DNA from: Falsiroseomonas sp035644895
GTDB taxonomy: Bacteria > Pseudomonadota > Alphaproteobacteria > Acetobacterales > Acetobacteraceae
DNA: 11,528 bases
Reading direction: 5' to 3'
Assembly (NCBI GenBank): GCA_035644895.1
Contig: DASQNQ010000179.1
Span: forward strand, 1-11,528
Shown: piece by piece, positions 1-6,685 of the stretch
Numbering within the stretch: the first letter of the stretch is position 1
Layout of the letters: every line of letters starts with the position of its first letter
The notes under the pieces: model-generated
What the model was told of the DNA's origin: nothing
The model's database searches: none
What the model saw: only the letters and a program-made list of their open reading frames with translations
Program-made: the position numbers and the translations under genes

Positions 1-75
1 CGCCGGGCCCGCCCCCATCAGGCTGGCAGCCGAGACGAGGACCGTCCCGGCGAGCAACGCACGAAGTCTTTTCAT
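1..75 (-). CDS. N-terminus of an exported protein (signal peptide), 3' end outside the window
   Basis: Reading the minus strand from ATG at 75-73 gives 25 open codons running off the left edge. The peptide starts MKRLRALLAGTVLVSAASLM, which is a textbook Sec signal: a basic n-region (K2, R3, R5), then a hydrophobic alanine/leucine/valine core ending in small residues (GAGPA), with cleavage probably just beyond the edge. A good Shine-Dalgarno GGAG (complement of 83-86) lies 7 nt before the ATG. A near-consensus sigma-54 promoter sits 58 nt upstream (134-148). The mature protein is not visible, so its function is unknown. Its divergent position beside an XrtA exopolysaccharide operon makes a PEP-CTERM substrate or another exported partner plausible, but this is inference. 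I am confident of the gene start and the signal peptide, not of the product. Confidence 0.72.
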   Translation of the reverse strand, partial: MKRLRALLAGTVLVSAASLMGAGPA

Positions 76-133
76 CTGCTTTCTCCAAACGCCACGATCG
101 CGACGCGCCCAACCGGTCGCCCATGAAGCCCAT

Positions 134-148
134 GCATACCACGTGCCA
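134..148 (-). promoter_or_regulatory. Sigma-54 (RpoN) -24/-12 promoter for the divergent exported-protein gene
   Basis: The minus strand from 148 to 133 reads TGGCACGTGGTATGCA. The sigma-54 consensus is TGGCACG-N4-TTGC followed by A or T. The -24 block TGGCACG is perfect, the spacing is exact and the essential -12 GC (135-134) is present; only the first T of TTGC is replaced, by A. Transcription would start near 122, giving a 5' UTR of about 46 nt before the ATG at 75. In PEP-CTERM organisms the histidine kinase PrsK and the sigma-54 activator PrsR control such promoters; their genes are not in this window. Confidence 0.72.
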
Positions 149-171
149 CTTCCCAGGATTTAGATAAGTCA

Positions 172-245
172 CTGTAAAGACTGCGATTGTTCGGGCCCTG
201 GCTCTCGTCTGTCGGTCTCGCGGAGCATGCTGTAAGAAATGCCGA
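172..245. promoter_or_regulatory. Imperfect direct repeat upstream of the sigma-54 promoter (possible activator sites)
   Basis: CTGTAAAGACTGCGA (172-186) and CTGTAAGAAATGCCGA (230-245) share CTGTAA, then GA, TGC and CGA, with starts 58 bp apart. They lie roughly 25 and 80 bp upstream of the -24 element on the minus strand, where enhancer-binding proteins of sigma-54 promoters can bind. A short inverted repeat, TGTCGG (210-215) and CCGACA (242-247), overlaps the region. The stretch is noticeably more AT-rich than its surroundings. The repeats are seen directly; binding by a PrsR-like activator is inference, and I do not know that protein's exact site. Confidence 0.3.
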
Positions 246-248
246 CAA

Positions 249-962
249 CCGCAGCGCGCAGCGCTGGCCTGGCGAGGGCAGGGTGCTGCCGTCCGGCACG
301 TCCGATCTGCCCAACTACGTCTGATCTGCCCCATCCGCGGCCTGCTCGAAGCATTCTTCATACGACTTTCACCAACACGGTCCTCGCACCCGGCAGAGCC
401 GGCGCTGTCCGGTGACGGCCTGCTCGGCCTTGCGGTCGCCGGCCGGCAACGTCGCCGCGCAAATGCCTGGCCTTCTCTGCTTGGGTAATTGAAGGGGGCA
501 GTCCGGCCGCGTTCCGGCCCGCCGCTACTGCACCCGGATGGGGCCCCGTGTTCCTGTGGCGCGACCAAGGTTCCACCCTGCGCAGGGACGGGCGCTCACC
601 CTGCACGAGATGATGCGTGTACATCGATCAAGCAGGCTTGTTCTTGGAGCCTTCCTGTCCGGTCTGGCGCGCCGCCGCATGACGCTGGGCAGGTATGGGC
701 TGCGCATCGGTAAGGTCCGGCCGGCGGTGAACGCAGGGGGGGGACAGGCACCACCGCCTCTTCCGCGCGCCGAGCGGGCGCGGTGACTTCCCTTCCGCGT
801 GTGCCCGGCGCCTGCGCCATGCCCTCAAGCACGTCCTGGCCCTGGCCGAGATGCGATGCCCGCCTTTTTGGACCAACCCGCGTATTACGGCTTCTGGCTT
901 TCTGGTGTATCGGTTCCATCGTCCGGGGGGCGCCTGGAGAAATTTTGTTGAGGAGGGATCGA
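249..962. other. Long leader without a convincing gene, upstream of the EPS operon
   Basis: About 700 bp between the divergent promoter region and the first operon gene. Several ORFs of 60 to 140 codons occur on both strands, but none has a good ribosome binding site, a recognisable product or a believable start; overlapping ORFs of this size are expected by chance at this GC content. I found no plus-strand sigma-54 site with correct spacing and a good -24 block, and no clear sigma-70 promoter, so the operon promoter is not located. Noticeable features are an uninterrupted run of eight G at 736-743, a six-G run at 925-930, a 6-bp GC stem (CCGCGC at 763-768 with GCGCGG at 778-783) without a T tract, and an AT-rich patch just before the operon's ribosome binding site. 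A long 5' UTR is possible. Confidence 0.5.
951..956 (+). promoter_or_regulatory. Ribosome binding site that fixes the start of the first operon gene
   Basis: AGGAGG, a perfect Shine-Dalgarno, lies 6 nt before the ATG at 963. It decides between this start and an upstream in-frame ATG at 783, which would add 60 residues ahead of the lipoprotein signal and has no such site. Confidence 0.85.
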
Positions 963-1589
963 ATGTTGGCGCGGCGTGGGCGGATTGTCGTGGCCCTGAT
1001 GGTGCTGTCTGCCAGCCTGAGCGGCTGCGCCGCTCCAGCACCTCCGATGTCGCGCGAGGCGGAGCCCTCCGTGGTCGCCCCCGACTACATCATCGGTCCC
1101 GGTGACAGCCTCGGCATCTTCGTCTATCGCTATCCTGAGTTGAGCATGGACCTGCCGGTCCGGCCGGACGGTCGTCTGTCCATGCCGCTGATCCCGGACA
1201 TCGTCGCCGCCGGCCGCACACCGACGCAACTCGCCTCTGACATCGAGGTGCGCCTGAGGGAGTACGTGCGGGAGCCTAATGTGAGCGTCATGGTCCGGTC
1301 CTTCGTGGGCCCGGCCAGCCGGCAGATCCGCGTGATCGGCGAGGCCGCGCAGCCCAAAGCCATCCCATACCGGGAGGGCATGACGGTGCTCGATGTGCTG
1401 ATCGAGGCCGGCGGGCTGACCCGCTTCGCCGCTGGCAACCGTGCCGAGATCGTGCGCCGCGACCCGGCAGGGGGGGCACCGCAGAGCTTCCGCGTCCGCC
1501 TGGCCGACCTGCTGCGCGGGGGCGACATCGCCCAGGACGTGCCGATGCGCCCGGGCGACACGCTGATCATTCCGCAGGGCTGGTTCTGA
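963..1589 (+). CDS. XrtA/PEP-CTERM-type polysaccharide export lipoprotein (Wza/EpsE-like)
   Basis: A 208-residue periplasmic/outer-membrane lipoprotein of the polysaccharide export family, expected to form or line the channel through which the EPS leaves the cell. Residues 1-22 are a lipoprotein signal: basic start (R4, R5, R7), hydrophobic core, then lipobox L-S-G-C with Cys22 as the lipidated residue. Residues about 41-117 match the Poly_export domain (DYIIGPGDSLGIFVY, followed by the VRPDGRLSMPLIPDI block). About 120-200 is an SLBB-type domain (RVIGEAAQPKAIPYREGMTV, then LDVLIEAGGL). It ends with the usual PGDTLIIP motif. The size fits the short XrtA-associated export proteins and is much smaller than E. 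coli Wza. It is the first gene of the operon and ends 4 nt before the chain-length determinant. The start is chosen from the lipobox and AGGAGG. Confidence 0.93.
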   Translation: MLARRGRIVVALMVLSASLSGCAAPAPPMSREAEPSVVAPDYIIGPGDSLGIFVYRYPELSMDLPVRPDGRLSMPLIPDIVAAGRTPTQLASDIEVRLREYVREPNVSVMVRSFVGPASRQIRVIGEAAQPKAIPYREGMTVLDVLIEAGGLTRFAAGNRAEIVRRDPAGGAPQSFRVRLADLLRGGDIAQDVPMRPGDTLIIPQGWF

Positions 1590-1593
1590 GGCC

Positions 1594-3144
1594 ATGTGGG
1601 CGCAGCTCATCACGGAGGCGAGACGCTACGCGAAGGCGGCCTGGCGCCATCGCTGGAAGGGGCTCGCCCTCGCCTGGGTGGTCTGCCTGGCGGGTTGGGT
1701 GGTGGTCTACAAGCTGCCCGACCGCTATCAGGCCAGCGCACGGATCTACGCCGACGCCGACGCGATCCTCGGCCAGGTGCTGCGCGATCTCGCCCTGGAC
1801 AGCTCGCCCGCCCAGCAGGTGGAGCTGCTGCAGCGCACCCTGCTGAGCCGCCCGAACCTCGAGCGCGTGGTCGCCCGCACCGACCTCGACCTCCGCATCC
1901 ACGACGCCTATGACCGCGAGGACCTTCTGCAGGACCTCGCGCGCAGCATCCGCATCCAGGCACAGACGCGTAACCTCTTCTCGATCAGCTTCGCCGATCA
2001 CGACCCGCGGCTCGCGCAGAGCGTTGTGCAGGTGGTCCTGAACCTTTTCATGGAACAGGCCACCACCAACGACCGCCAGCAGATGGAGAACGCGCGCAAC
2101 TTCGTGAACCAGCAGATCGCCGTCTATGAGCGGCAGCTGCGGGAGGCCGAGCAGCGCCGCGCCGATTTCCGCGCCAACTACCTCGAGCTGCTGCCAGACG
2201 GGCCGGCCGGCGGCACCGGCCTCGAGGCGGCACGCAACCGGTTGCGCCAGCTGCGCGGCGAGCTGCAGGACACCCAGCTCCGCGGCGAACTGATCCGCCG
2301 CCAAGTGAACATGACACCCCAGTCGCTGCCCGCCGATGCCGTCGGCCCGGGCGGGGAGACCCGCCTCGCCGAGGCGGAGCGCACGCTGCGCGAACTCCGG
2401 CTGCGCTTCACCGACCAGCATCCGGCGGTGATCGAGCAGCGCAGCATCATCGCCGACCTCCGCGCGAGCGGCACCGGCGGCGCCCCCGCGCGCGGCGGGG
2501 ATGGCTCCGCTGCGTCCCGCGGCACGGGCCCGCGTGCCAACCCGCTCTACGAGCAGCTGCGGCTGCGGCTGGTGGACGTGGAGGCCACGCTCGTCTCGCT
2601 CAACCGCCAGATCGGCGAGGAAGCGGCGAATGTCGAGCGGCTGGAGGCGATGCTGCGAAGCATGCCGCAGGTGCAGGCGCAGTTCCAGAATCTCGACCGC
2701 GACTACAACGTGCTGCGCCGCAATTACGAGGAGCTGCTGGAGCGGCGCGAATCCGTGCAGATCGCCGGCGCCGCGCGCACCGGGGCCGAGCGCGTGCGGC
2801 TCGACGTGGTGGACCCGCCGACGGTGCCGCCGCTGCCGTCCGGCCCCAACCGGATCCTGCTCGCCTCGGCGGTGCTGGTCGTGGGCCTGGGGGCCGGCGG
2901 TGCCCTTGCCGTCCTGCTCGTCCTGCTCGACAGCAGCTTCTTCACGGCGCAGGACCTGCGCCGGATAGGCCTTCCGGTCATCGGGGCCGTCTCGGCGCTC
3001 GATCCGGCCCCAAGACAGGGCTTCGCCATCGTGGCATTCGCCGGCGGGCTGCTCCTCCTGATCGGTGCCTACGGCGTCGCGCTCCTCGGCGGACCCAGGC
3101 TCGTCGCGCGCGTGCCGGAACTGCTTGCGAGATTCTTCGCGTGA
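1594..3144 (+). CDS. XrtA-system polysaccharide chain-length determinant (Wzz/EpsF-like)
   Basis: A 516-residue inner-membrane polysaccharide co-polymerase that sets EPS chain length together with the adjacent tyrosine kinase. TM1 is at about 24-39, followed by the Wzz-type periplasmic start (YQASARIYADADAIL). Residues about 155-290 and 318-400 are long helices rich in Q, E, R and L, predicted coiled coil, separated by a Gly/Ala/Ser/Arg linker at about 291-315. The proline-rich motif VDPPTVPPLPSGPNR precedes TM2 (about 421-446), as in Wzz proteins. A third hydrophobic stretch (477-498) lies near the C-terminus, as I recall for the XrtA subfamily. No kinase domain is fused; it is the separate next gene, whose GTG start overlaps this stop. 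The Shine-Dalgarno is weak, and the start lies 4 nt after the previous stop, suggesting translational coupling. Confidence 0.93.
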   Translation: MWAQLITEARRYAKAAWRHRWKGLALAWVVCLAGWVVVYKLPDRYQASARIYADADAILGQVLRDLALDSSPAQQVELLQRTLLSRPNLERVVARTDLDLRIHDAYDREDLLQDLARSIRIQAQTRNLFSISFADHDPRLAQSVVQVVLNLFMEQATTNDRQQMENARNFVNQQIAVYERQLREAEQRRADFRANYLELLPDGPAGGTGLEAARNRLRQLRGELQDTQLRGELIRRQVNMTPQSLPADAVGPGGETRLAEAERTLRELRLRFTDQHPAVIEQRSIIADLRASGTGGAPARGGDGSAASRGTGPRANPLYEQLRLRLVDVEATLVSLNRQIGEEAANVERLEAMLRSMPQVQAQFQNLDRDYNVLRRNYEELLERRESVQIAGAARTGAERVRLDVVDPPTVPPLPSGPNRILLASAVLVVGLGAGGALAVLLVLLDSSFFTAQDLRRIGLPVIGAVSALDPAPRQGFAIVAFAGGLLLLIGAYGVALLGGPRLVARVPELLARFFA

Positions 3145-4034
3145 CGCACGTCCCGACGCCCCGTCCCCACCTGATCGAGCGCGCGGTGCAGACGCTCGGC
3201 CCGACCCTCCTCGGCGGGAGGCAGGCCGCCGTGCCGCCGGCCGGGGCCCCGCCCCCTCCGCCGCCCCCCTCCGCGCCCCTGCCGCCCGCTCCGATCGGGC
3301 TGGAGGCGCTGCACGCTGCCGGGCTGGCGGTCGGTTCCTCGGGTGTCTCCCGCAGCCGCGTGGGCGAGGAGCTCGGCGTCATCCACCAGGCGATGCTGCG
3401 CACCATGCGGGGCCTTCCCCAGGAGGAGCAGCGCGCCTCCCGAGCGGTCCTCGTCACCAGTGCCCGGCCGGGTGAGGGCAAGAGCTTCACCGCGCTCAAC
3501 CTTGCCGCCGCCACCGCCGCGGGCGGCTCGCCCACGCTTCTCGTGGATGTCGACGGGAAGCGCGGCTCCCTCACCGAGCTGCTGGGGGTCGCGGAAGCAC
3601 CGGGCCTGCGAACCCTTGTCGCCGATCCGCGTGCGGCGGCGGTGGCCGCGCTCGTGCGGCCGACGGCGGAACCGCGTCTTTCCATCCTGCCCTACGGAGC
3701 CGTCCAGCCCGGGGGGCCGCCCGTCCTGCCGGCGCAGATGATTACGGAGGCCGTCCTGCGGATCGCCGCGGCGCTGCCGGGCCATGTCATCATCCTCGAC
3801 AGCCCGCCCTGCCTCGCCACGAGCGAGCCGAGCGCGCTGGCCGCCGTGGCCGGGCAGGTCCTCATGGTGGTCGAGGCGGAGCGGACGCAGCGCGCCGAGG
3901 TGGAGGCCGCGCTCGACCTCGTGGATGCCTGCCCGGTGCTGCAACTCGTTCTCAACAGGGCGCGGCTGGTGACCGGCAACAGCTTCGGCGGCTATGGCGG
4001 CTATGGCACTTACGCACCACCCTCCGGCAGCTAG
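3141..4034 (+). CDS. XrtA-associated tyrosine-protein autokinase (BY-kinase, CpsD/Wzc-C type)
   Basis: A 297-residue cytoplasmic P-loop tyrosine kinase, partner of the chain-length determinant. A proline-rich N-terminal linker (about 30-55, with seven consecutive prolines) precedes the kinase domain. Walker A is at 107-115 (SARPGEGKS, Lys114). Walker A' is LLVDVDGKRGSL with Asp136 and Asp138; the usual DxDxR reads DxDxK here, with Arg one residue later. The Walker B-like motif is VIILDSPP (Asp220). The C-terminal tail has three tyrosines at exact three-residue spacing (Y285, Y288, Y291, in GGYGGYGTY), the likely autophosphorylation cluster, shorter than in many BY-kinases. GTG is taken as the start because it overlaps the previous stop as GTGA (3141-3144) and retains the whole domain. 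The in-frame region upstream belongs to the previous gene. Confidence 0.92.
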   Translation: MTHVPTPRPHLIERAVQTLGPTLLGGRQAAVPPAGAPPPPPPPSAPLPPAPIGLEALHAAGLAVGSSGVSRSRVGEELGVIHQAMLRTMRGLPQEEQRASRAVLVTSARPGEGKSFTALNLAAATAAGGSPTLLVDVDGKRGSLTELLGVAEAPGLRTLVADPRAAAVAALVRPTAEPRLSILPYGAVQPGGPPVLPAQMITEAVLRIAAALPGHVIILDSPPCLATSEPSALAAVAGQVLMVVEAERTQRAEVEAALDLVDACPVLQLVLNRARLVTGNSFGGYGGYGTYAPPSGS

Positions 4035-4038
4035 GGCG

Positions 4039-5682
4039 ATGCCACGCCGCAAGGCGCTGCACGGCGCCGGCCTCATGGCGTTCCCGGCGCTGCTGCTTGC
4101 GGGCGCCGCGCTCGCCCAGCCGCTGCCGCAGCGCGCCGGCGACCTCTTCCTCGACGAGCGCTTCGAGGGCACCGCCCGCATCCCCCCCGGCTTCGGCGGG
4201 CTGGACCCCTTCGCCCTGCCGTTCGGCAGCGGCCCGGCGGCGGCCGCGCCTGGTCCGCCGCCCGCCTGGAGCCTCACGCCGAGCATCGGCGCGGAGCTGC
4301 GGGCCACCGACAACATCTCTCCCGGCAGCGCCACGAAGCGATCCGAGCTGATCACCAGCATCACGCCCGGGCTGATCGCGACGGCGGACCTGGCGCGGCT
4401 AACCGGCCGGCTCTCCTACGCGCCCGCAATCCGCTTCTACGCGCGCGACGCCGACAGCAACGGAATCGACCACATCTTCAGCGGGCAGGCGCTCGCCACG
4501 CTCGTCGAGGAGACGCTGTTCCTGGACCTGCGCGGCTTCGGCGGCGTGCAGGTGCTCGGCGGGGGCTCCACGGCGGAGGGCACGACGGCCACCAGCCGGA
4601 GCGACCAGGTGCAGACGGCGAGCTTCCAGGTCTCGCCCTACGTGCTGCGCCGCTTCGGCGACATCGGGACGGCGCAGCTGGGCTACACCTACGGCTACAC
4701 GACCCAGGAGGGCGACCGGGCCTTCCTGCCCGGCGCGACGCAGCCCTTCTTCGAGAGCCAGGAGATCACCTCCCACACGCTGTTCGGCGTGCTGCGCAGC
4801 GGCCAGGCCTTCGGCCGCGTCTCCTCCGTCCTCTCGCTCAACGCGACCGAGTACGAGGGCACGGGCGTGCTGGCCGGCGGACATCGCCGGCTGGCCCTGG
4901 TCGAGCTGGCCTACGCGCTCACCCGCCAGGTCGCGGTGCTCGTCGAGGGCGGGTACGAGGACATCGCGTTCGGCGGCACCAATCCCTTCGACGTCGCGGG
5001 TCCGGTCTGGGCGGTCGGCGTGCGGCTGAACCCCGGGCCGGGCAGCCAGGTGATCCTGCGCTACGGCCGGCGGGACGGCTTCAACTCGCTCAGGCTCGAC
5101 GCTGGCGTGGATGTCGGCGTTCGCACGCGCCTCTTCGCCAGCTATGCCGAGCAGATCAGCAGCAGTGCGCTGCAGGCCGGGGGGCTGCTCTCCTCGGCGA
5201 CGATCGACCGCGACGGCAACTTCGTCAACGCCGACACGGGGGCGCCCCTGATCTCGCCCTTCGGCGGCTCGCTCTTCGCCGTCCAGAACAGCGTGCAGCG
5301 GACCAAGCGCGGCACGCTCGGCCTCACCCAGTCCTTCGAACGGGACGTGGTCACGCTCCTGCTCACCTACGAGGACCGGACGCCCATCACCGCGGCGTCC
5401 GGCACGGAAACCTTCGCGCAGGAGGGCTGGACGGCCGGTCTCAGCTGGAACCGTCTGCTGACGCCGACGCTGACCGGCAACCTCGCCGGCCAGTACGGCC
5501 GCTCCGAAAGCCGGGGCACGGGCAGCGGAAGCGTCTACTCGGTGCGGGCAGGCGTCACGCAGGAGCTGGCACCGGGCCTGGTCGGCTCCCTGCAGTTCAT
5601 CCACCTGAACAGCGAGGCGGGGCTGATCTCCCGCCGGAACGCGCAGAACGTCGTCATCCTCGGCCTGCGGCAGAGCTTCTAG
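4039..5682 (+). CDS. PEP-CTERM-system-associated outer-membrane beta-barrel protein (TIGR03016-like)
   Basis: A 547-residue exported protein. The start is placed at ATG 4039, 4 nt after the kinase stop, because it immediately precedes a Sec signal: MPRRK, a hydrophobic core, then A-L-A followed by Q27. An in-frame ATG at 3994 would overlap the kinase and put 15 residues before the signal. The mature part has alternating polar/hydrophobic strands rich in G, S, T, Y and F, with typical barrel turns, and ends in a beta-barrel C-terminal signal finishing with Phe (VVILGLRQSF). Phrases such as LTPSIGAELRATDNISPGS and the gene order match the outer-membrane protein found in XrtA EPS clusters. A role in EPS passage or anchoring at the outer membrane is inferred from context; no enzyme motif is visible. 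Confidence 0.87.
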   Translation: MPRRKALHGAGLMAFPALLLAGAALAQPLPQRAGDLFLDERFEGTARIPPGFGGLDPFALPFGSGPAAAAPGPPPAWSLTPSIGAELRATDNISPGSATKRSELITSITPGLIATADLARLTGRLSYAPAIRFYARDADSNGIDHIFSGQALATLVEETLFLDLRGFGGVQVLGGGSTAEGTTATSRSDQVQTASFQVSPYVLRRFGDIGTAQLGYTYGYTTQEGDRAFLPGATQPFFESQEITSHTLFGVLRSGQAFGRVSSVLSLNATEYEGTGVLAGGHRRLALVELAYALTRQVAVLVEGGYEDIAFGGTNPFDVAGPVWAVGVRLNPGPGSQVILRYGRRDGFNSLRLDAGVDVGVRTRLFASYAEQISSSALQAGGLLSSATIDRDGNFVNADTGAPLISPFGGSLFAVQNSVQRTKRGTLGLTQSFERDVVTLLLTYEDRTPITAASGTETFAQEGWTAGLSWNRLLTPTLTGNLAGQYGRSESRGTGSGSVYSVRAGVTQELAPGLVGSLQFIHLNSEAGLISRRNAQNVVILGLRQSF

Positions 5683-5692
5683 GGCGGCGGGG

Positions 5693-6685
5693 ATGTACAT
5701 CGACCGCTACGGCTTCACCGAGCCCCCGTTCCGGATGACCCCGGACGCGCGGCTCTACTACGCAAGCACGGTACACGCGCGCGCGCACGCGCACCTGCAA
5801 TACGGCCTCCTGCAGCAGGAGGGCTTCATCGCCGTCACCGGCGAGGTGGGGGCGGGCAAGACCACGCTGATCGAGCGGCTCTGCGGCGAGCTCGACCCCG
5901 CGGGCTTCGCGGTGGCGCGCGTCTCGACCACGCTCGTCTCGGCCGACGACCTCCTGCGACTGGTGGCCGACGGCTTCGGCGTGCGGTCCGAGGGCGACAA
6001 GGCCGCGGTGCTGCGGGACCTGATCGCGCGGCTGCGCGCCACCGACCGCCGCCACCTGCTGATCGTGGACGAGGCGCAGGCCCTGCCGCACCCCGCGCTG
6101 GAGGAGCTGCGGATGCTGTCGAACTTCACCGAGGGCAACCGCGCGCTGCTGCAGATCGTGCTGATCGGCCAGCCGCAGCTGCGCGAGGTGATCGCCAGCC
6201 CCGACCTCGACCAGCTGCGCCAGCGCATCCTCGCCTCCTACCACCTGTCCGGCCTCTCGGCCGAGGAAACGCGCGCCTATGTCGAGCACCGGATGCGCGC
6301 CGTCGGGTGGCAGGGCACGCCGTCCTGGGAGCCAGGTGCGCTCGAGGCCGTGCACCGGCATTCGGGCGGCATCCCGCGCCGCATCAACCGCCTCTGCTCC
6401 CGCGTGCTGCTGAGCGCGTCGCTCGAGGATGCGGACCAGATCACCGCATCGACGGTGGAGGCGACGGCGCTGGAGCTGGAGCAGGACCTCGGCACCACCC
6501 TGGACCGGCCGCGTGGCGCGATCCGCGGGATCGGCTACCACCCGCCGCCGAGCGTCGGGGAGGAAAGGGTCGGGACGCAGCTCGAGGACATATTCCAACG
6601 GATCGACGCGCTCGAACGCGGCTTCGCCAGGCGCGAGCGCGTCTTCCAGCAGCTGATGGACCTCTTCGCCAGGGGCAGCCGATGA
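5693..6685 (+). CDS. XrtA/PEP-CTERM-system-associated AAA ATPase (ExeA/GspA-like, TIGR03015-like)
   Basis: A 330-residue cytoplasmic ATPase. The N-terminal YGFTEPPFRMTPDARLYYAS signature is typical of ExeA-like ATPases. Walker A is GEVGAGKTT at 50-58 (Lys56). Walker B is LLIVDEAQAL with Asp126 and Glu127. This is followed by LRMLSNF and IVLIGQPQLRE, then an Arg-containing segment (LRQRILASYHL) and HSGGIPRRINRLC, which matches the C-terminal helical lid. The last 35 residues form an amphipathic helix (DIFQRIDALERGF onward), probably a coiled coil for oligomerisation or partner binding. No peptidoglycan-binding domain follows, unlike ExeA. The family occurs in nearly every XrtA EPS cluster, but its precise job is not established. 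The start is 10 nt after the barrel gene; the stop overlaps the deacetylase start. Confidence 0.92.
   Translation: MYIDRYGFTEPPFRMTPDARLYYASTVHARAHAHLQYGLLQQEGFIAVTGEVGAGKTTLIERLCGELDPAGFAVARVSTTLVSADDLLRLVADGFGVRSEGDKAAVLRDLIARLRATDRRHLLIVDEAQALPHPALEELRMLSNFTEGNRALLQIVLIGQPQLREVIASPDLDQLRQRILASYHLSGLSAEETRAYVEHRMRAVGWQGTPSWEPGALEAVHRHSGGIPRRINRLCSRVLLSASLEDADQITASTVEATALELEQDLGTTLDRPRGAIRGIGYHPPPSVGEERVGTQLEDIFQRIDALERGFARRERVFQQLMDLFARGSR

Noticed and set aside
664..701. Sigma-54-like matches on the plus strand (TGGCGCG near 665; TGGGCAG-N4-GGGC near 688)
   Set aside because: The first has GG-GC spacing one base short; the second keeps only the GG and GC cores, with most other positions wrong. 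Neither supports a promoter for the operon.
763..783. Hairpin with a 6-bp GC stem as a possible terminator
   Set aside because: No T tract follows, the stem is short, and such palindromes are common in sequence this GC-rich.
489..786. Plus-strand small ORFs in the leader (74 and 82 codons)
   Set aside because: No Shine-Dalgarno, no recognisable motif, and overlapping frames on both strands are open over the same region.
783..962. In-frame upstream start that would lengthen the export lipoprotein by 60 residues
   Set aside because: It would bury the lipoprotein signal (lipobox at Cys22 of the chosen start) and has no ribosome binding site, whereas ATG 963 has AGGAGG at 6 nt.
596..1041. Minus-strand ORFs of 107 and 137 codons in the leader
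   Set aside because: Composition is dominated by Arg, Pro and Ala, they overlap each other and the real lipoprotein gene, and no start signal is present.
3069..5700. Two minus-strand ORFs of more than 430 codons (3069-4364 and 4399-5700)
   Set aside because: They lie antisense to the tyrosine kinase and the beta-barrel gene, with low-complexity Arg/Gly/Ala-rich products and no domain. Long antisense frames are expected at this GC content.
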